From positions 202,138,390 to 202,202,389 of the forward strand of contig JASEVX010000001.1 of assembly GCA_031761405.1 (NCBI GenBank): DNA of 64,000 nt, given 5' to 3'. Positions 50,110 through 61,260 of the stretch are shown one piece after another. The stretch comes from Serripes groenlandicus (taxonomy: Eukaryota; Mollusca; Bivalvia; Cardiida; Cardiidae). The translations under genes and the position numbers were made by a program. A model generated the notes under the pieces. That model did no database searches and was not told the DNA's origin. It saw only the letters and a program-made list of their open reading frames with translations. Each line of letters begins with the position of its first letter. Positions within the stretch are counted from its first letter, which is position 1.

Positions 50110-51168
50110 AGTTATCTCTTTTCCCCCTTTATTTAGTTCAGCCATTGTCTCAATAAATTTCCATTGTATCCATTTTAAACTTGTTTTTTAGGTAAGTTAA
50201 TATGACCTACAGATGTGCATTGCATAATTGACATAACTTAAGCATGCTGTTTTTAAAGTGTGTATTTTTTTGGTCCTTCCATGTTCTCACGTATTATATG
50301 ACTTTCGCAAGCAAAACATTCCGTGAAATGATTTTTTTCGTTAATGAGTACTTCCCCAAACTTTGTACTTTGTCCGGAGCGCTTGACTCTCTGTGCGACC
50401 TTTTGTTCATCCATCCGTCCGTCTATCCGTTACGGTTTGCATTAATGGGTCAAAACGTTGTTTCTGTTTGGCAGAATCCTTTCAAAGTGGTCACACTTAT
50501 ACATTGGGATGAGGAGACCGATACAATATTTCAAACAGAAATCGGATCTGGTTTTTTAGGTGTGAACTCCTTTTTTCATATTTTTTGCTATTTGCTTTCC
50601 GTTGTGGATTTTTTTTATTATCTAGAATTGATAAATCTGCTTCCGAATTAGAAACAAACTGTTTGTTTACATATGTATTATTTTTTTTTTTTATCTTTTC
50701 ACCTTACATATTCCCCTATACCAAAAGTGCTTTCATCGCTTTGATTTTTAGGGTCCCGGAAAATTTTACCATACGGAATTTAAATATTTTTAACCGAACG
50801 GAACCGAACAAATATAAAAAACATCTGCATTAAGAATCAAATGCCCTAAATACGTTTCTGTTGGATACTTTTTTTTTTTTAACTTTTAAATTTATTAAGG
50901 ATAAAGTAAATGATAGATATTATAAATTATATATTTAGTAGATGACTTGGAAGTGAACAGCGTTTTTTTGAACTTGGTTTCCAGTGAATCGACTTAATAT
51001 TCAAGTTAGTCAACTTTCGTTTTCAATGGATTCCAATGTTTGTTTTGAACAGGAACGTAACTGTAATAGAAACTGTAAGAGACCTGTAAGATGGATTAGC
51101 AGCTTGTCAAAATATCACACGGAGATATGATGCAGATTTGGTGTAGGATATGTGGGAAAGGTTGGTTG
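50110..51168. other. Intergenic stretch, short TE fragment only
   Basis: 50380-50520 resembles 48560-48660 (shared GGTCAAAACGTTGTTTCTGT and AAAGTGGTCACACTTATAC). The 135-codon ORF across 50244-50651 runs through this repeat and long T-tracts and is not taken as a gene. Confidence 0.5.
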
Positions 51169-51276
51169 TCCAATACGGAATACAGTAACTTCGTACCCTA
51201 GTTATTGTGTACCCTCTATATTTCGGTAATTTCGTTCCCTAGTTATTTTGTACCCTCTATATAATTAATATAATTT

Positions 51277-52793
51277 GTCCGGCGTCCGTCCGTCGTGCGT
51301 CGTCCGTCGTCCGTCGTCCTTCGTCAACATTTGAGCTTGTTAACACTCTACGGGCTACATTTTGCATCCAATCTTCATGAAAGTTTATCAGAACGTTCAT
51401 CTCCATAAAATCTTGGACAAGTTCGAAACTGGGCGATATGAGGTCAAAAACTAGGTCACTAGGTCGAATTGAAGGAAAATCTTGTTAACACTCTGGAGGC
51501 CACATTTTCAACTTGAGCATATTGAAACTTTATCAGAATGTTTGTCTTGATGATATGTAGGTCAAGTTCCAACATGGGTCACGTTGGGTCAAAAAGTAGG
51601 TCACTAGGTCAAATTGAAGGAAAATCTTGTTAACACTCCAGAGGCCGCAATTTTTGCTTCAGCAGTTTGAAATTTTGTCAAAATGTTTGTCTTAAAAATA
51701 TCTAGGTCAAGTTCGAATATGGGTTATGCCGGGTCAAAAACTAGGTCACTAGGTCAAATTGAAAGAAAATCTTGTTAACACTTTTGATGCCGCATTTTTT
51801 GCTGCAGCAGCTTGAAATTTGGTCAGAATGTTTGTCTTAAATATATCTAGGTCAAGTTCAAATATGGGTCATATTGGGTCAGAAAATAGGTCACCAGGCC
51901 AAATTGAGGGAAAATCTTGTTAACTCTGTAGAAGCCGCTTGTTTTGCTTCAGCGGCTCGAAATTTGTTCAGAATATTGAGCTGAATGATATCTAGGCCAA
52001 GTTCGAATATGGGTCATGTCGGGTCAAAAACTAGGTCACTAGCCCAAATTGAAAGAAAATATTTTTTACACTTTGGATGCCGCATTTTTTGCTTCAGCAG
52101 CTTGAAATTTTGTCAGAATGTTTGTCTTAAAGATATCTAGTTCAAGTTCAAATATGGGTCATATTGGATCAGAAACTAGGTCACTAGGCCAAATTGAGGG
52201 AAAATCTTGTTAACTCTGTAAAAGCTGCATTTTTTGCTTCAGCAATTTGAAATTTGGTCAGAATGTTTGTATAAATGATATCTAGGCCAAGTTCGGATAT
52301 GGGTCATGCCGGGTTAAAAACTAGGTCACTAGACCAAATTGAAGGGTAATCATGTTAACACTCTGGATACTGCATTTTTAATTTCAGCATGATAAAACTT
52401 TATCAGAATGTTTTTCTTGATGATATGTAGGCCAAGTTTGAATCACTAGATCAAATTGAAGGAAAATCTTGTGAACACTTTGGATGCCGCATTTTTTGCT
52501 TCAGCAGCTTGAAATTTGGTCAGAATGTTTGTCTGAATTATATCTAGGTCAAGTTCAAATATGGGTCATATTGGATCAGAAACTAGGTCAATAAAGGAAA
52601 ATATTGTTCAAACTCCGGAGGCTGCATTTTTACTTTGAGCAAGTTGAAACTTAGTCAGAATGTTGTCTTGATGATATCTAGTCCATGTTGGAATATGGGT
52701 CATATCAGGTAAAAAATATAGATCACTAGGCCAAATGAAGGAAAGTATTGTTAACACTGTGGAGGTTGCATTCAGAATAATTGTCTTGATGTG
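51277..52793 (+). mobile_element. Tandem-core element, left part, 145 bp monomers
   Basis: Begins TCCGGCGTCCGTCCGTCG without its usual GCTCACC cap. Core box CTAGGTCACTAGG recurs about every 145 bp (51451, 51597, 51741, 51886, 52031, 52176, 52321). It stops at the DIRS insertion at 52794. Its GGTGAGC and GGGCCATCATGGCCC end lies on the other side at about 59508-59571. Confidence 0.8.
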
Positions 52794-52812
52794 TTTTTAT
52801 GTCAAAAATACA

Positions 52813-52960
52813 TTACCAGTCATTTAATACCTGATATATAATCTCTACACCCTTAATTCATCCAGAAAAAGAACTCGCCTTGCGTATTCCTCACGTATAT
52901 GTGATATACACGGTTGCCCGTAATAGCGGGCAAGCACGTGATATCTTGCCACTTTTAATT
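52813..52960 (+). repeat. DIRS left inverted terminal repeat
   Basis: 148 bp, identical over its full length to the complement of 59316-59463. Contains a hairpin TTGCCCG...CGGGCAA. Confidence 0.92.
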
Positions 52961-53419
52961 TCTGGATCCACCAGCTAGACAGCTAAGAATTTACACATTA
53001 TTTTCTAATTATTCTTTTCTTGGCTTTTTAAGGCTTATTGCCTTATTTAGTTGTTCATTCAGTTAGGAAACTGCATTAACAGATATTCAACTGCATTTAA
53101 AGTTAAATTATTGTTGTAATTGCTTGTTTTTGTAGGCGACAGCTAGCTGAAAAGCTCGAGGTGGTTACCCCACCCATTATTTTCAGTTAATGTCTTCGGG
53201 TGCGGAACGTAATTGAGTTCAAGACTTAAAGTTAAACGATGAGTTCCCAATCCCGTTATAGATTATACTTATGATGTTTGTTGTACTTACATGTAATTAT
53301 AACATAGACAAAAATTTTGTTTATAGATTATATACGTTCCGGGTTGTCACTCGGGTAGAAAAATAAAAAGTAGAAAAATTTATAAAATTTTTGTTTTTAT
53401 TGTTGTGTTCATTTCGTAT

Positions 53420-54160
53420 ATATTTTTGTATCATAAATATGTCACATAAGGTGAACGGAGGCGTGGCTCGTGTGGTCATGCTGTGGACGCATGGGACACG
53501 CATCCGAACTGTGTGGTTTGCTCAAAGGGCACACAGCTTTCACCGTGCGAGTACTGCTCTTCTTGGACTGTTTCTATTTGGAAACGGGCTGTGAAGGGTA
53601 AGACTAGCAAAAGCAGGAAGGGTAAGAGTGCCCCTAAAAAAGGCGTCTCTGATCTCTTCGAGTGAAGCGGAGTTCGTGGGGTTCTCCCAGTCGGACTCCG
53701 CGACCGTGTTGAGTGGATCAAAGGTTAAGGCTGTTCCTTCTCCACTTAGCACAACCGCACCTCCTAGTCTAGCTAGAGACACGGAGGAGCGGAAGGTAGC
53801 TTTGGATGCTCGTTGTTCTCTCGGGAAACAAAAGCCTTCGGGCCAGACACCGTATAGAAACAGGGTTTTGAATGTGCTCAAGAGCTGGAGCCTTCTTACT
53901 CTGAACGACATTATCTTGCTTCTGGTGTTGGGGCTCAACCTTCGAAAGAAGGGGATGCCGGAATCACCCGCCGGGAAACCGAGCGGGTTGGTTTGTCAGA
54001 CCACTTGTGGTCAATTCCAACACCACACTCTGAGCTACATCAGTCTTCGGACTGCTGCAGAGTGCCGGATTACGATGTCTGTGGACAAAGTTCTCTGGAG
54101 ACTTTTGATAGGTCAGCTTCACTAACTGCCTATCTCTAGTCAACCGGGTAATGCTAGAGC
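53420..54160 (+). pseudogene. DIRS Gag-like N-terminal region
   Basis: The frame from 53483 reads HPNCVVCSKGTQLSPCEYCS, a CxxC...CxxC zinc ribbon of the kind found at the start of DIRS ORF1, then a Lys/Ser/Arg-rich stretch (KGKTSKSRKGKSAPKKG). The next frame (from 53628) continues with LISSSEAEFVGFSQSD. The shift between frames suggests a frameshift. Confidence 0.6.
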
Positions 54161-55740
54161 TGGACAGCAAAACCCATATGCCGTGGCGCGACAGGTCCCC
54201 GGGCAACCGGGGCGTCATCTAGCGATGACGCGACCTGTCACCGGTCAGTCATTTAGCCATGACACGACCGGGCCAGTCAGTCAATTTGCCATGACTAGAC
54301 AAGGTAGTCATTCACTTAGCGGTGAAATGACAGGGCTGCAGTCGAATAGCTACGACGCGGCCAGGCAGACGGTCACTCATTTAAATATGACGCGACCATG
54401 CAGACACTCATTTCACTATGACGTGGCTAGCCAATCAGTCTCGCATGTAGCCATGTCTAGACAAGGTAAACAGGCAGACACTCATTTCACGATGACGTGG
54501 CTAGCCAATCAGTCTCGCATGTAGCCATGTCTAGACAAGGTGTGGATCAATCATTTAACTATGATACGACCAACCTACCGGTCACGCAGGTGAACATGAC
54601 GCGGCAAGGAGATAGTCAATCATTTGGTAATGACGCGGCTAGTCTACCTGTCGGTTATGAAAACATCGCACGACCAGGCAGTCCGTCATTTGGCAATGAC
54701 GCGGCTAGCCAGCCAGTCGCTTATGTAAACATGGCGCGACCAGCCAATCGGTCACGCATGTGAATATGACACGATCAGGCAGTAGTCAGTCATTTGGTAA
54801 TGATATGGCTAGCTTGCCTGTCGGTTATGTAAACAGCGCACGACCAGGCAGTCTATCATTTGGCAATGACGCGACTAACCAGCCAGTCGCTTATGTTAAC
54901 ATGGCGCGACCGGGCACGGGCTCTGTACTGGCTGACCGAATTGATACTATTATCATTCTATCTCAGGTCAACAACAGAGTGGTGTTATGAATATTCAGAG
55001 TAGGTTAGCACCGAACTCTAATATTCAGCCGTATAGCTCCGAGTACGGGAATTACCGGTCGGAGAAATCCTTCCGTTCCCCAAAGGGAACTGTGCACTTC
55101 ATTAAAGAGTGCCGGATTACGATGTCTGCGGACAAAGTTTTCCGGAGACTTTCGGTAGAGCAGCCTCACAACTGCCTATCCCTAGTCAACCGGGTTTTAC
55201 TGGTGCTGGAAAGCAAGACCCATATGCCATATGCCGTGGCGCGACAGGTCCCCGGGCAACCGGGGCGTCTTCTAGCGATGACGCGACCTGTCACCGGTCA
55301 GTCATGTAGCCATGACACGACCGGGCCAGTCAGTCAATTTTGCCATGACTAGACAAGGTAGTCATTCACTTAGCGGTGATATGACAGGGCTGCAATCGAA
55401 TAGCTACGACGCGGCCAGGCAAACGGTCACTCATTTAAATATGAGGCTACCAGGCAGTCACTCATTTCACGATGACGTGGCTAGCTAATCAGTCAAGCAT
55501 GTAGCCATGTCGAGACAAGGTTTGGATCAATCATTTAACTATGATACGACCAACCAACCAGTCACGCAGGTGAACATGACGCCGCAGGGAGATAGTCAGT
55601 CATTTGGTAATGACGGGGCTAGGCTACCTGTAGGTTATGAAAACATCTCACGACCAGCCAGTCGGTCATTTGTTAATGACGCAACTAGCCAGCCAATTGC
55701 TTAGGCAAACATGGCGCGTCCAGGCACGAGCTCTGTACTG
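54060..55740 (+). repeat. Coding-type minisatellite within a ~1.05 kb direct duplication
   Basis: GAGTGCCGGATTACGATGTC occurs at about 54060 and about 55108. The following 620-880 bp is repeated with small changes. Within each unit, boxes such as CATTTGGTAATGACGCGGCT and AACATGGCGCGACC recur, encoding peptides like SQSFGNDAASLPVGY and NMARPG. Frames switch between copies. Confidence 0.75.
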
Positions 55741-56459
55741 AGTGACCGGATTGATACAAATTATCATTCCATAACAGGTCAACAACAGAGTGGGTGCACG
55801 AATAATCAGAGTATAGGTTACGGACCGACCTCTATTATTCACCCGTCTGGCTCCGGGTATGGGAATTTTCGTGCAGAGAGATCCTTTCAATCCCCAAGGG
55901 AACTGTGTACATCTCTAAGATAACACTTTTCCCCAATTACCTTCCACCGGTCCATTCAATGGAACCGGTCGGAAATAGACGGGATTTCCAAACCTACCGA
56001 GAGCATCAAAAACCCAACGTTTTTTGGGATATCGAGGCATTCGGAGGGACATCTATTTAATAGACAGTCCTTGGAAAGGCAATCCCTGGAACAGAATACG
56101 TTAGCGCATTCTGATAAAGGGAGGGCTAAGCCGTCCCACAAAGGGGGAGAACCTCTCTATGGTCATCCCATTACCAAGGGGCTAAGAATCGGCAGCCTTC
56201 TAAATAAAGCACAACCCCTAGGCCTCAACCCTGGGGATGCGCACCTTTCTATGATCGTCCCAAGGCCGGAGATTACAGTCGGGTCCGCCTGTTGTTTTCA
56301 TAGAGGAATGGGAAAGTGTCACAGAGGATCATGGGATCTTATCTGTGATACAGGAAGGGTATCCAATTCCCTTCATTTCTTCTCCTCTGACAAGCGTGCC
56401 TATCGACATGTCGTCACGTCATTTGGCCGTGTCAAAAGTTATTTCATCACGTCTTCTGT

Positions 56460-56765
56460 AAAGAAGGCCATAGAGAGGGTTTTCAAACCCATTATCGGGG
56501 TTTGATACAACCGTCTTTTCCTCGTCCAGAAGGAAGACGATCGGTGGAGACCGGTTATAGATTTATCAGCTCTAAATCTATTGATTCCGGTCGAGAAGTT
56601 AAAATGGAGTCGACCCACTCCATCCAAATAACTTTTTGGGAAGGCGACTGGGCGGTCTCTCTAGACCTCACAGACACCTATTACCACATTTCAATCGCTC
56701 CCTCGTCGAGGAAGTACTTTCGTTTTGTGGTAAATGACAAGGAACAGAGGATATTCACTATGTGA
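56460..56765 (+). pseudogene. DIRS reverse transcriptase segment 1, broken
   Basis: One frame reads NRLFLVQKEDDRWRPVIDLS and ALNLLIPVEK. The next frame reads KMESTHSIQ, GDWAVSLDLTDTYYHISIAP and SSRKYFRFVV. These are the DIRS RT blocks RPVIDL, the KMES...GDW block and VSLDL.DAY.H. A frameshift separates them. The expected LPFG and catalytic aspartate block do not follow. Confidence 0.78.
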
Positions 56766-57362
56766 ACTCTGAGACAGGGAGGTCAAGACCATCTCATACG
56801 TGAGCTCGGCCCAGACGGTTGATTCCATGCGATCTCATTCTTCTTCGGAAAAGGGATCTATGTCAAGGGATCAATTCCTCGGTCATAACTCTAATTCAGA
56901 GCACTTCGGAAAAGGGATAATTCCTCGGTCATGACTCCTTCATAATTTCTAATGTGGAATCGAACACTGACCTTCCGGTTCAGAACAGGCTATAGGCAAT
57001 CCTCTTGTCGTCGGTGAAACCCAAGACCCAGTCTTGTCTGACGAATAAGAGACATATCGGGATCAGTGCCCCATATGATGATGAAACAATTTAGATCTAG
57101 ACTCTAAATAATTATCATTGGCGGAATGTTACTGCTTTCATTGCGTCCATAAGGCATTTCGGCGTATGCGGCGACATCGTTTACACAGGGACAGAAACGT
57201 ACAGCGACTTCTGCAAGGGCGTTCTTGGAACCCCAACCTGTGAAGACGCAAATAGACAGGCTAAGTTCGAGCCTAGCGTTACGGGAACTAGCTAAGTTGG
57301 CATACAACCAAGTAGAGCACTGTCCCTAATCCGCAGCTATAGGGAAGCACTCCTCTCTATTA

Positions 57363-57823
57363 AATCTTCTAACAAAGAATGATATAGAGTGGGTATCAAC
57401 CTTTCATTCGGGCTTGATACAACTGTTTTTCTTCCTGTTTCTAAGAAAGACAGACAGTGAAAACCGGTAGTAGACGTTTCGACTCAGTTCGCGTCTAGTA
57501 CGGCCGTGTAGTAGAATGGAACGTCCGTTTCACCAAGATCACAATCCGGAACGGCGGTCTGGGCGAGTTGTTAGTCCTAACAAACGCCTAATACACGTAT
57601 CGTGTGCCTTGTCATCGAGGAGTTACAGTTCGATTACCTGCGTTCGGAATTATTTCCCAAAACAGGCAAATCGGATCTAATTCCCTCGAGAATCCGATTC
57701 GTTTTCTGGTTCGGGATCAGTAAGTACGGGAACAGCCCGATACATGCTTCACACCACACCCGAATTGTTTACAGATATCGGGGCAGTGCGTTACAGCCTA
57801 CGGCATGTTATTACATAGAGTAG
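57363..57823 (+). pseudogene. DIRS reverse transcriptase segment 2, broken second copy
   Basis: The sequence from GGGCTTGATACAACTG (about 57410) parallels 56495 onward, including the run ending GTGAAAACCGGT, but is more diverged and has several stops. It shows that the RT region was duplicated or that two related elements are joined. Confidence 0.55.
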
Positions 57824-58699
57824 ACAACTTCATATGAATTCAGTTCTGCTAGCTTTCAATTCCACTCATTCGGCAGCAATCGGAATACGTCGGGGATGAA
57901 TGCTTACGGATTTACCCGAGAAGTTCCGATTGATTCCACAGTGGAATAATAATAAACAACTTCCGGTCTCAGTTTCACTGGCTGAAGGTGTAAAATGATA
58001 ATAGAAGCACATCACTGGCTAAATGACCGTGGTTATACGTCATGCTGGCCTGTCTCTCGACATAACCGTTACATCTTCCTTAGAAATAGACAGTTCTTAC
58101 CGATTGATGTTATTAAGGTAGGTCAATCTCTCTGAACGTTCGTCGGAAACTACCGCTTCTTAAATTAGTAGCTAGACTTATAAATTCGTCTTATTTGACG
58201 AACACAAGCAGGGAAGTGAGTTCTTTACTGTCATTAGAAACTAATTTCATTAGGTTTCACAGCCTGATGGTTAGAATTAGAAAAACCCATTATAGGAGTT
58301 TATCTCCAAAATAGGATTTGTCTTGCGTCCTCTGGTCGCTTACAAGAGCTCCATACGAACCTCTTGAATCGACGTCTTTACTTATAAAACCGTCTTTTTA
58401 TTAGCTTTAGCTACAGCTCTTCGAAGGAGCAATTAAAACGCTCTGTCTGTAGAAACCGGGAATGTCAGATTCAATGAATATGATGGCCTCTTTACACTAC
58501 TGTGTCAACCAGGGTTGCTGGCTAAGAACCAGTTACCGTCGGTCCTTCCTGATCCGATTCAGTTCCTAGTCATTCTGCGAGCTGTGGTCCTTCGGATTCC
58601 GACAGATACATTGTTCTGTCAGAGCTCTTAAATATTAACTTAAGAGAGTTAAGGGGAATAGGGGTTGGAGAAGGAGGTTATTTCTCCCCCTTATAGGTC

Positions 58700-58990
58700 G
58701 TAATATATATCAGCAGCTTCTTTTCTCGCTGGATATCCATTACAATTAAATTAGCGTACAAAGATTTACCTAGTCGAGATCTTTCTTTTCTGCGGATACG
58801 CCCGCATGAAGTTAGGGCTCTTTCGGCAAGTTGGGCTTTTTCGAACAATAATTCCCTTGAAGAATTCTTCGCGCGGCAGTTCGGAAAACTCAGTCAAGTT
58901 ATTCATCTTTCTATTTGCGTTCTATGTCTAGTCAGACAGAACTTGTACTCCCTGGGCCCTTTGGTTGCGTCCCAGCGAGTTGTCCGCTAA
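58700..58990 (+). pseudogene. DIRS tyrosine recombinase, C-terminal segment
   Basis: An open frame through 58730-58990 reads FSRWISITIKLAYKDL, RIRPHEVRALSASWAFSNN and NLYSLGPLVASQ. HEVR is the HxxR catalytic box of tyrosine recombinases, and ALSASWAF and LGPLVAAQ-like blocks are typical of DIRS recombinases. The nucleophilic tyrosine region and the upstream catalytic arginine were not identified. Confidence 0.78.
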
Positions 58991-59172
58991 ATTACTCCCA
59001 ACATATCAATGAAGTGAACACTGATTGAAATTATCAATCCCTGCTCTTACCATATATGCTGTTGGGTTCATAGTACTTTGTAAATAAATTAGAAAATAAT
59101 ACACTACAAGGTGCTGCTACCTGGAACGACAGTAAGTATTGGCCGAACCTCCCGTCCGATGCTACAAAGTCA

Positions 59173-59266
59173 TCAGGTATTAAATGACTGGTAATGTATT
59201 TTTGACATAAAAATGAAGTTTTTCAAGTAAAACATATTTTTATTAGAAAATACTTACCAGTCATTT
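59173..59266 (+). repeat. DIRS internal complementary region
   Basis: The first 41 bp are the exact complement of 52794-52834, and the next 54 bp the exact complement of the right end (about 59450-59503). The two terminal extensions are thus joined head to tail, as expected for the circular-intermediate template of DIRS elements. Confidence 0.9.
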
Positions 59267-59315
59267 ATAGAGTCCCGCCTCCCATCCCCGCGTCGTCACC
59301 CAACACTTAATGTTG

Positions 59316-59463
59316 AATTAAAAGTGGCAAGATATCACGTGCTTGCCCGCTATTACGGGCAACCGTGTATATCACATATACGTGAGGAATACGCAAGGCG
59401 AGTTCTTTTTCTGGATGAATTAAGGGTGTAGAGATTATATATCAGGTATTAAATGACTGGTAA
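59316..59463 (-). repeat. DIRS right inverted terminal repeat
   Basis: Perfect inverse of the left repeat. A recent origin is implied because no substitutions have accumulated in 148 bp. Confidence 0.92.
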
Positions 59464-59507
59464 GTATTTTCTAATAAAAATATGTTTTACTTGAAAAACT
59501 TCATTTT

Positions 59508-59571
59508 GCATTGCAGTACATTGTATAATTAAGGTGAGCGATCCAGGGCCATCATGGCCCTCTTGTATTAT
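59508..59571 (+). mobile_element. Severed end of the tandem-core element
   Basis: GGTGAGCGATCC then hairpin GGGCCATCATGGCCC and CTCTTGT, the standard far end of this superfamily. It has no core of its own, so it pairs with 51277-52793 on the other side of the DIRS insertion. Confidence 0.75.
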
Positions 59572-60111
59572 TAATTCCTAGAAATCTTGTATTACTGGAA
59601 AATGCAGGTAGACATCATAATGGAAAAATTGTTAATAAATGCAAACTTACCTTGAACATTCGTTCCCATCTAAATATTTTGCGTATTCATAATCATTTCA
59701 CTTTATAAAAGGTTATATATGCTGGAATATTAACTACATGATTTTGGCAATTAATATTATTGCATTTGATGTTTGAAGTGTGATAATCAATGATAATTAA
59801 GAACACATGCTCCATGTAAACAGTTAAAGTTAAACCCTTGTTTTAATCAGAATGACTTATTATTTCGATTCCTATTAAAGTATTTAAATTGAAGAGTAAT
59901 ATTGAGGGTACAAAATAACTAGGGTTCGAAATTACTTAAATATAGATAATAGAGGGTACAAATTAACTACTAAACTAGGGTACGAAGTAACTGTCTCCCT
60001 CCAATACAAACTGGGTTGAGTAAGCCAGGAAATTACATGTGTAGGTGAACTAGCCAGTAGCAACCCTGATATATGATTGAACAATTGTTTGAGAACATTG
60101 TTAAACACCAA

Positions 60112-60341
60112 TTAACCCTTTCCCTCATATAGACGCTTTCTGACGCCTCTGCAGAAGACGGCTTTTTGAAAACATAGTGACACAAGAAGAAATTGCACAA
60201 AACGTGCAATTTCTCCTTTTGCCACAATGTTTTCCACTTTTTGTCATAGGTTATCCATTTAATTATGGAGATTTTCTATGTTTTGACAAAATACGTTCAA
60301 AGTCGTCTGCTGCAGAATTGTCGTATGAGGGAAAGGGTTAA
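60112..60341. mobile_element. TTAA-type foldback MITE, full length, CTCATA subfamily
   Basis: TTAACCCTTTCCCTCATATA to GAGGGAAAGGGTTAA, 230 bp with TTAA at both ends. Opposite orientation to most subfamily copies in SIAE introns. Confidence 0.88.
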
Positions 60342-60431
60342 TAAATCAACCAGTGCCAATACTTTCTGTTTCAGTTCTGCCTGTGGTGTGTCGGACGAAA
60401 TGATCAGATCTTTATTTTTGAATAGCAGCTG
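60342..60431 (-). CDS. Coding-like 90 bp island between two MITEs
   Basis: On the minus strand an open frame after a TTAACAG acceptor-like site reads LLFKNKDLIISS then DTPQAELKQKVLALVDLL. The composition is protein-like and differs from the MITE ORFs on both sides. No good donor remains. It may be an exon fragment of an unknown minus-strand gene isolated by the flanking insertions, or chance. Confidence 0.28.
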
Positions 60432-60638
60432 TTAACCCTTTCCCTCATACGACAATTCTGCGGCAGACGACTTTGAACGTATTTTGTCAAAACATAGAAT
60501 GGATAACCTATGACAAAAAGTGGAAAACATTGTGGCAAAATTGCACGTTTTGTGCAATTTCTTCTTCTGTTACTATGTTTTCAAAAAGCCGTCTGCTGCA
60601 GAGGCGGCAGAAAGCGTCTTTATGAGGGAAAGGGTTAA
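60432..60638. mobile_element. TTAA-type foldback MITE, CTCATA subfamily
   Basis: TTAACCCTTTCCCTCATACG to GAGGGAAAGGGTTAA. A short internal deletion removes part of the central arm. Confidence 0.86.
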
Positions 60639-60642
60639 TGAG

Positions 60643-60968
60643 CCGTCTGTGTATACATCATGTAGAGGACTCGATAAGGACGAGTTAACCTGTCTTTCCC
60701 GACCCATATCTCTCCTAATATGACTCAACCGAATGCTATGTTGTGTGTACTCAAAATAATTGTCGCACCAAGATGATTCTTTTGAGTACTCACAACATAG
60801 GGTTTGAGTGTCAAATACGCCCCTTATCCATGTTTCTCGTGGATACTCATCAGAGTTCATGGCTTGTTTGATAGACTTCCTGGTTGTGTCATCTGCCACA
60901 CCCAGAAGGAGTTGTGAAACAGTTACTGAGTTAGACTGATGTGTATGTTGGACCGTTCTTGGTTCCAC
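60643..60968 (-). CDS. Coding-like open stretch, unknown
   Basis: A minus-strand frame open from ATG 60968 runs about 110 codons to the MITE at 60638. It includes QLLLGVADDTTRKSIKQAMN, SDEYPRETWIRGVFDTQT and DVYTDGSL. GTGAGTACTC near 60788 would be a good donor. A hairpin (60735-60801, CTATGTTGTG with CACAACATAG) overlaps it. I do not recognise it. Confidence 0.3.
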
Positions 60969-61260
60969 AATGTCGTTCCCAAATTATTCTGGGTAATTTC
61001 CTCACAATGTTTTTAAAAAAAAACATCTGCTGCAGGGGGTAATCGTATTAAATGAAATCTGTGTTAGGAAAAGGATTTCAGTAGCATTTTTTCACTCTTT
61101 GCAGGAGAAACCTGAGGATAGCAATCAACATGTACGTTTCAATAAACCAGAAAACAAGATTAGATGGTCAAAACTCAAGGCTGAGCTGTAAACAATTTAG
61201 TAGTACATGTAGTATCCCTTAAAGAAAAACATTGACTGATAACAGTTGTCACAGCTAGAA

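Larger units (their letters stand above)
52794..59507 (+). mobile_element. DIRS-type tyrosine-recombinase retrotransposon with intact ends
   Basis: A 148 bp inverted terminal repeat is identical at 52813-52960 and 59316-59463. Outside it, a left extension (from 52794) and a right extension (to 59507) are reproduced as exact complements, joined together, at 59173-59266. That is the internal complementary region characteristic of DIRS-1 elements. Inside lie a Gag-like zinc-finger segment, a repeat-rich coding region, two broken DIRS-type reverse transcriptase segments and a tyrosine recombinase C-terminus. Stops and frameshifts show the coding part is dead or rearranged. Confidence 0.92.
51169..60007. 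mobile_element. TIR DNA transposon with 8 bp target duplication, holding nested insertions
   Basis: TCCAATAC occurs directly at 51169-51176 and 60000-60007. Inside it the ends are inverted: ACAGTAACTTCGTACCCTAG on the left and its near-complement on the right. The similarity continues for roughly 90 bp each side (GTACCCTCTAT boxes). An 8 bp target duplication is typical of hAT-like elements. No transposase is visible; almost all the interior is later insertions, so the original element was probably a short non-autonomous one. Confidence 0.75.

Noticed and set aside
50244..50651. 135-codon plus-strand ORF
   Set aside because: It crosses a repeat shared with 48.56 kb and long T-tracts, and its translation is hydrophobic filler without a recognisable domain.
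53540..53938. 132-codon minus-strand ORF
   Set aside because: It is the antisense shadow of the DIRS Gag-like region, which reads with zinc-finger cysteines on the plus strand.
56071..56505. 144-codon ORF within the DIRS element as an independent gene
   Set aside because: It lies just upstream of the RT blocks and is probably a part of the broken DIRS coding region in a different frame.
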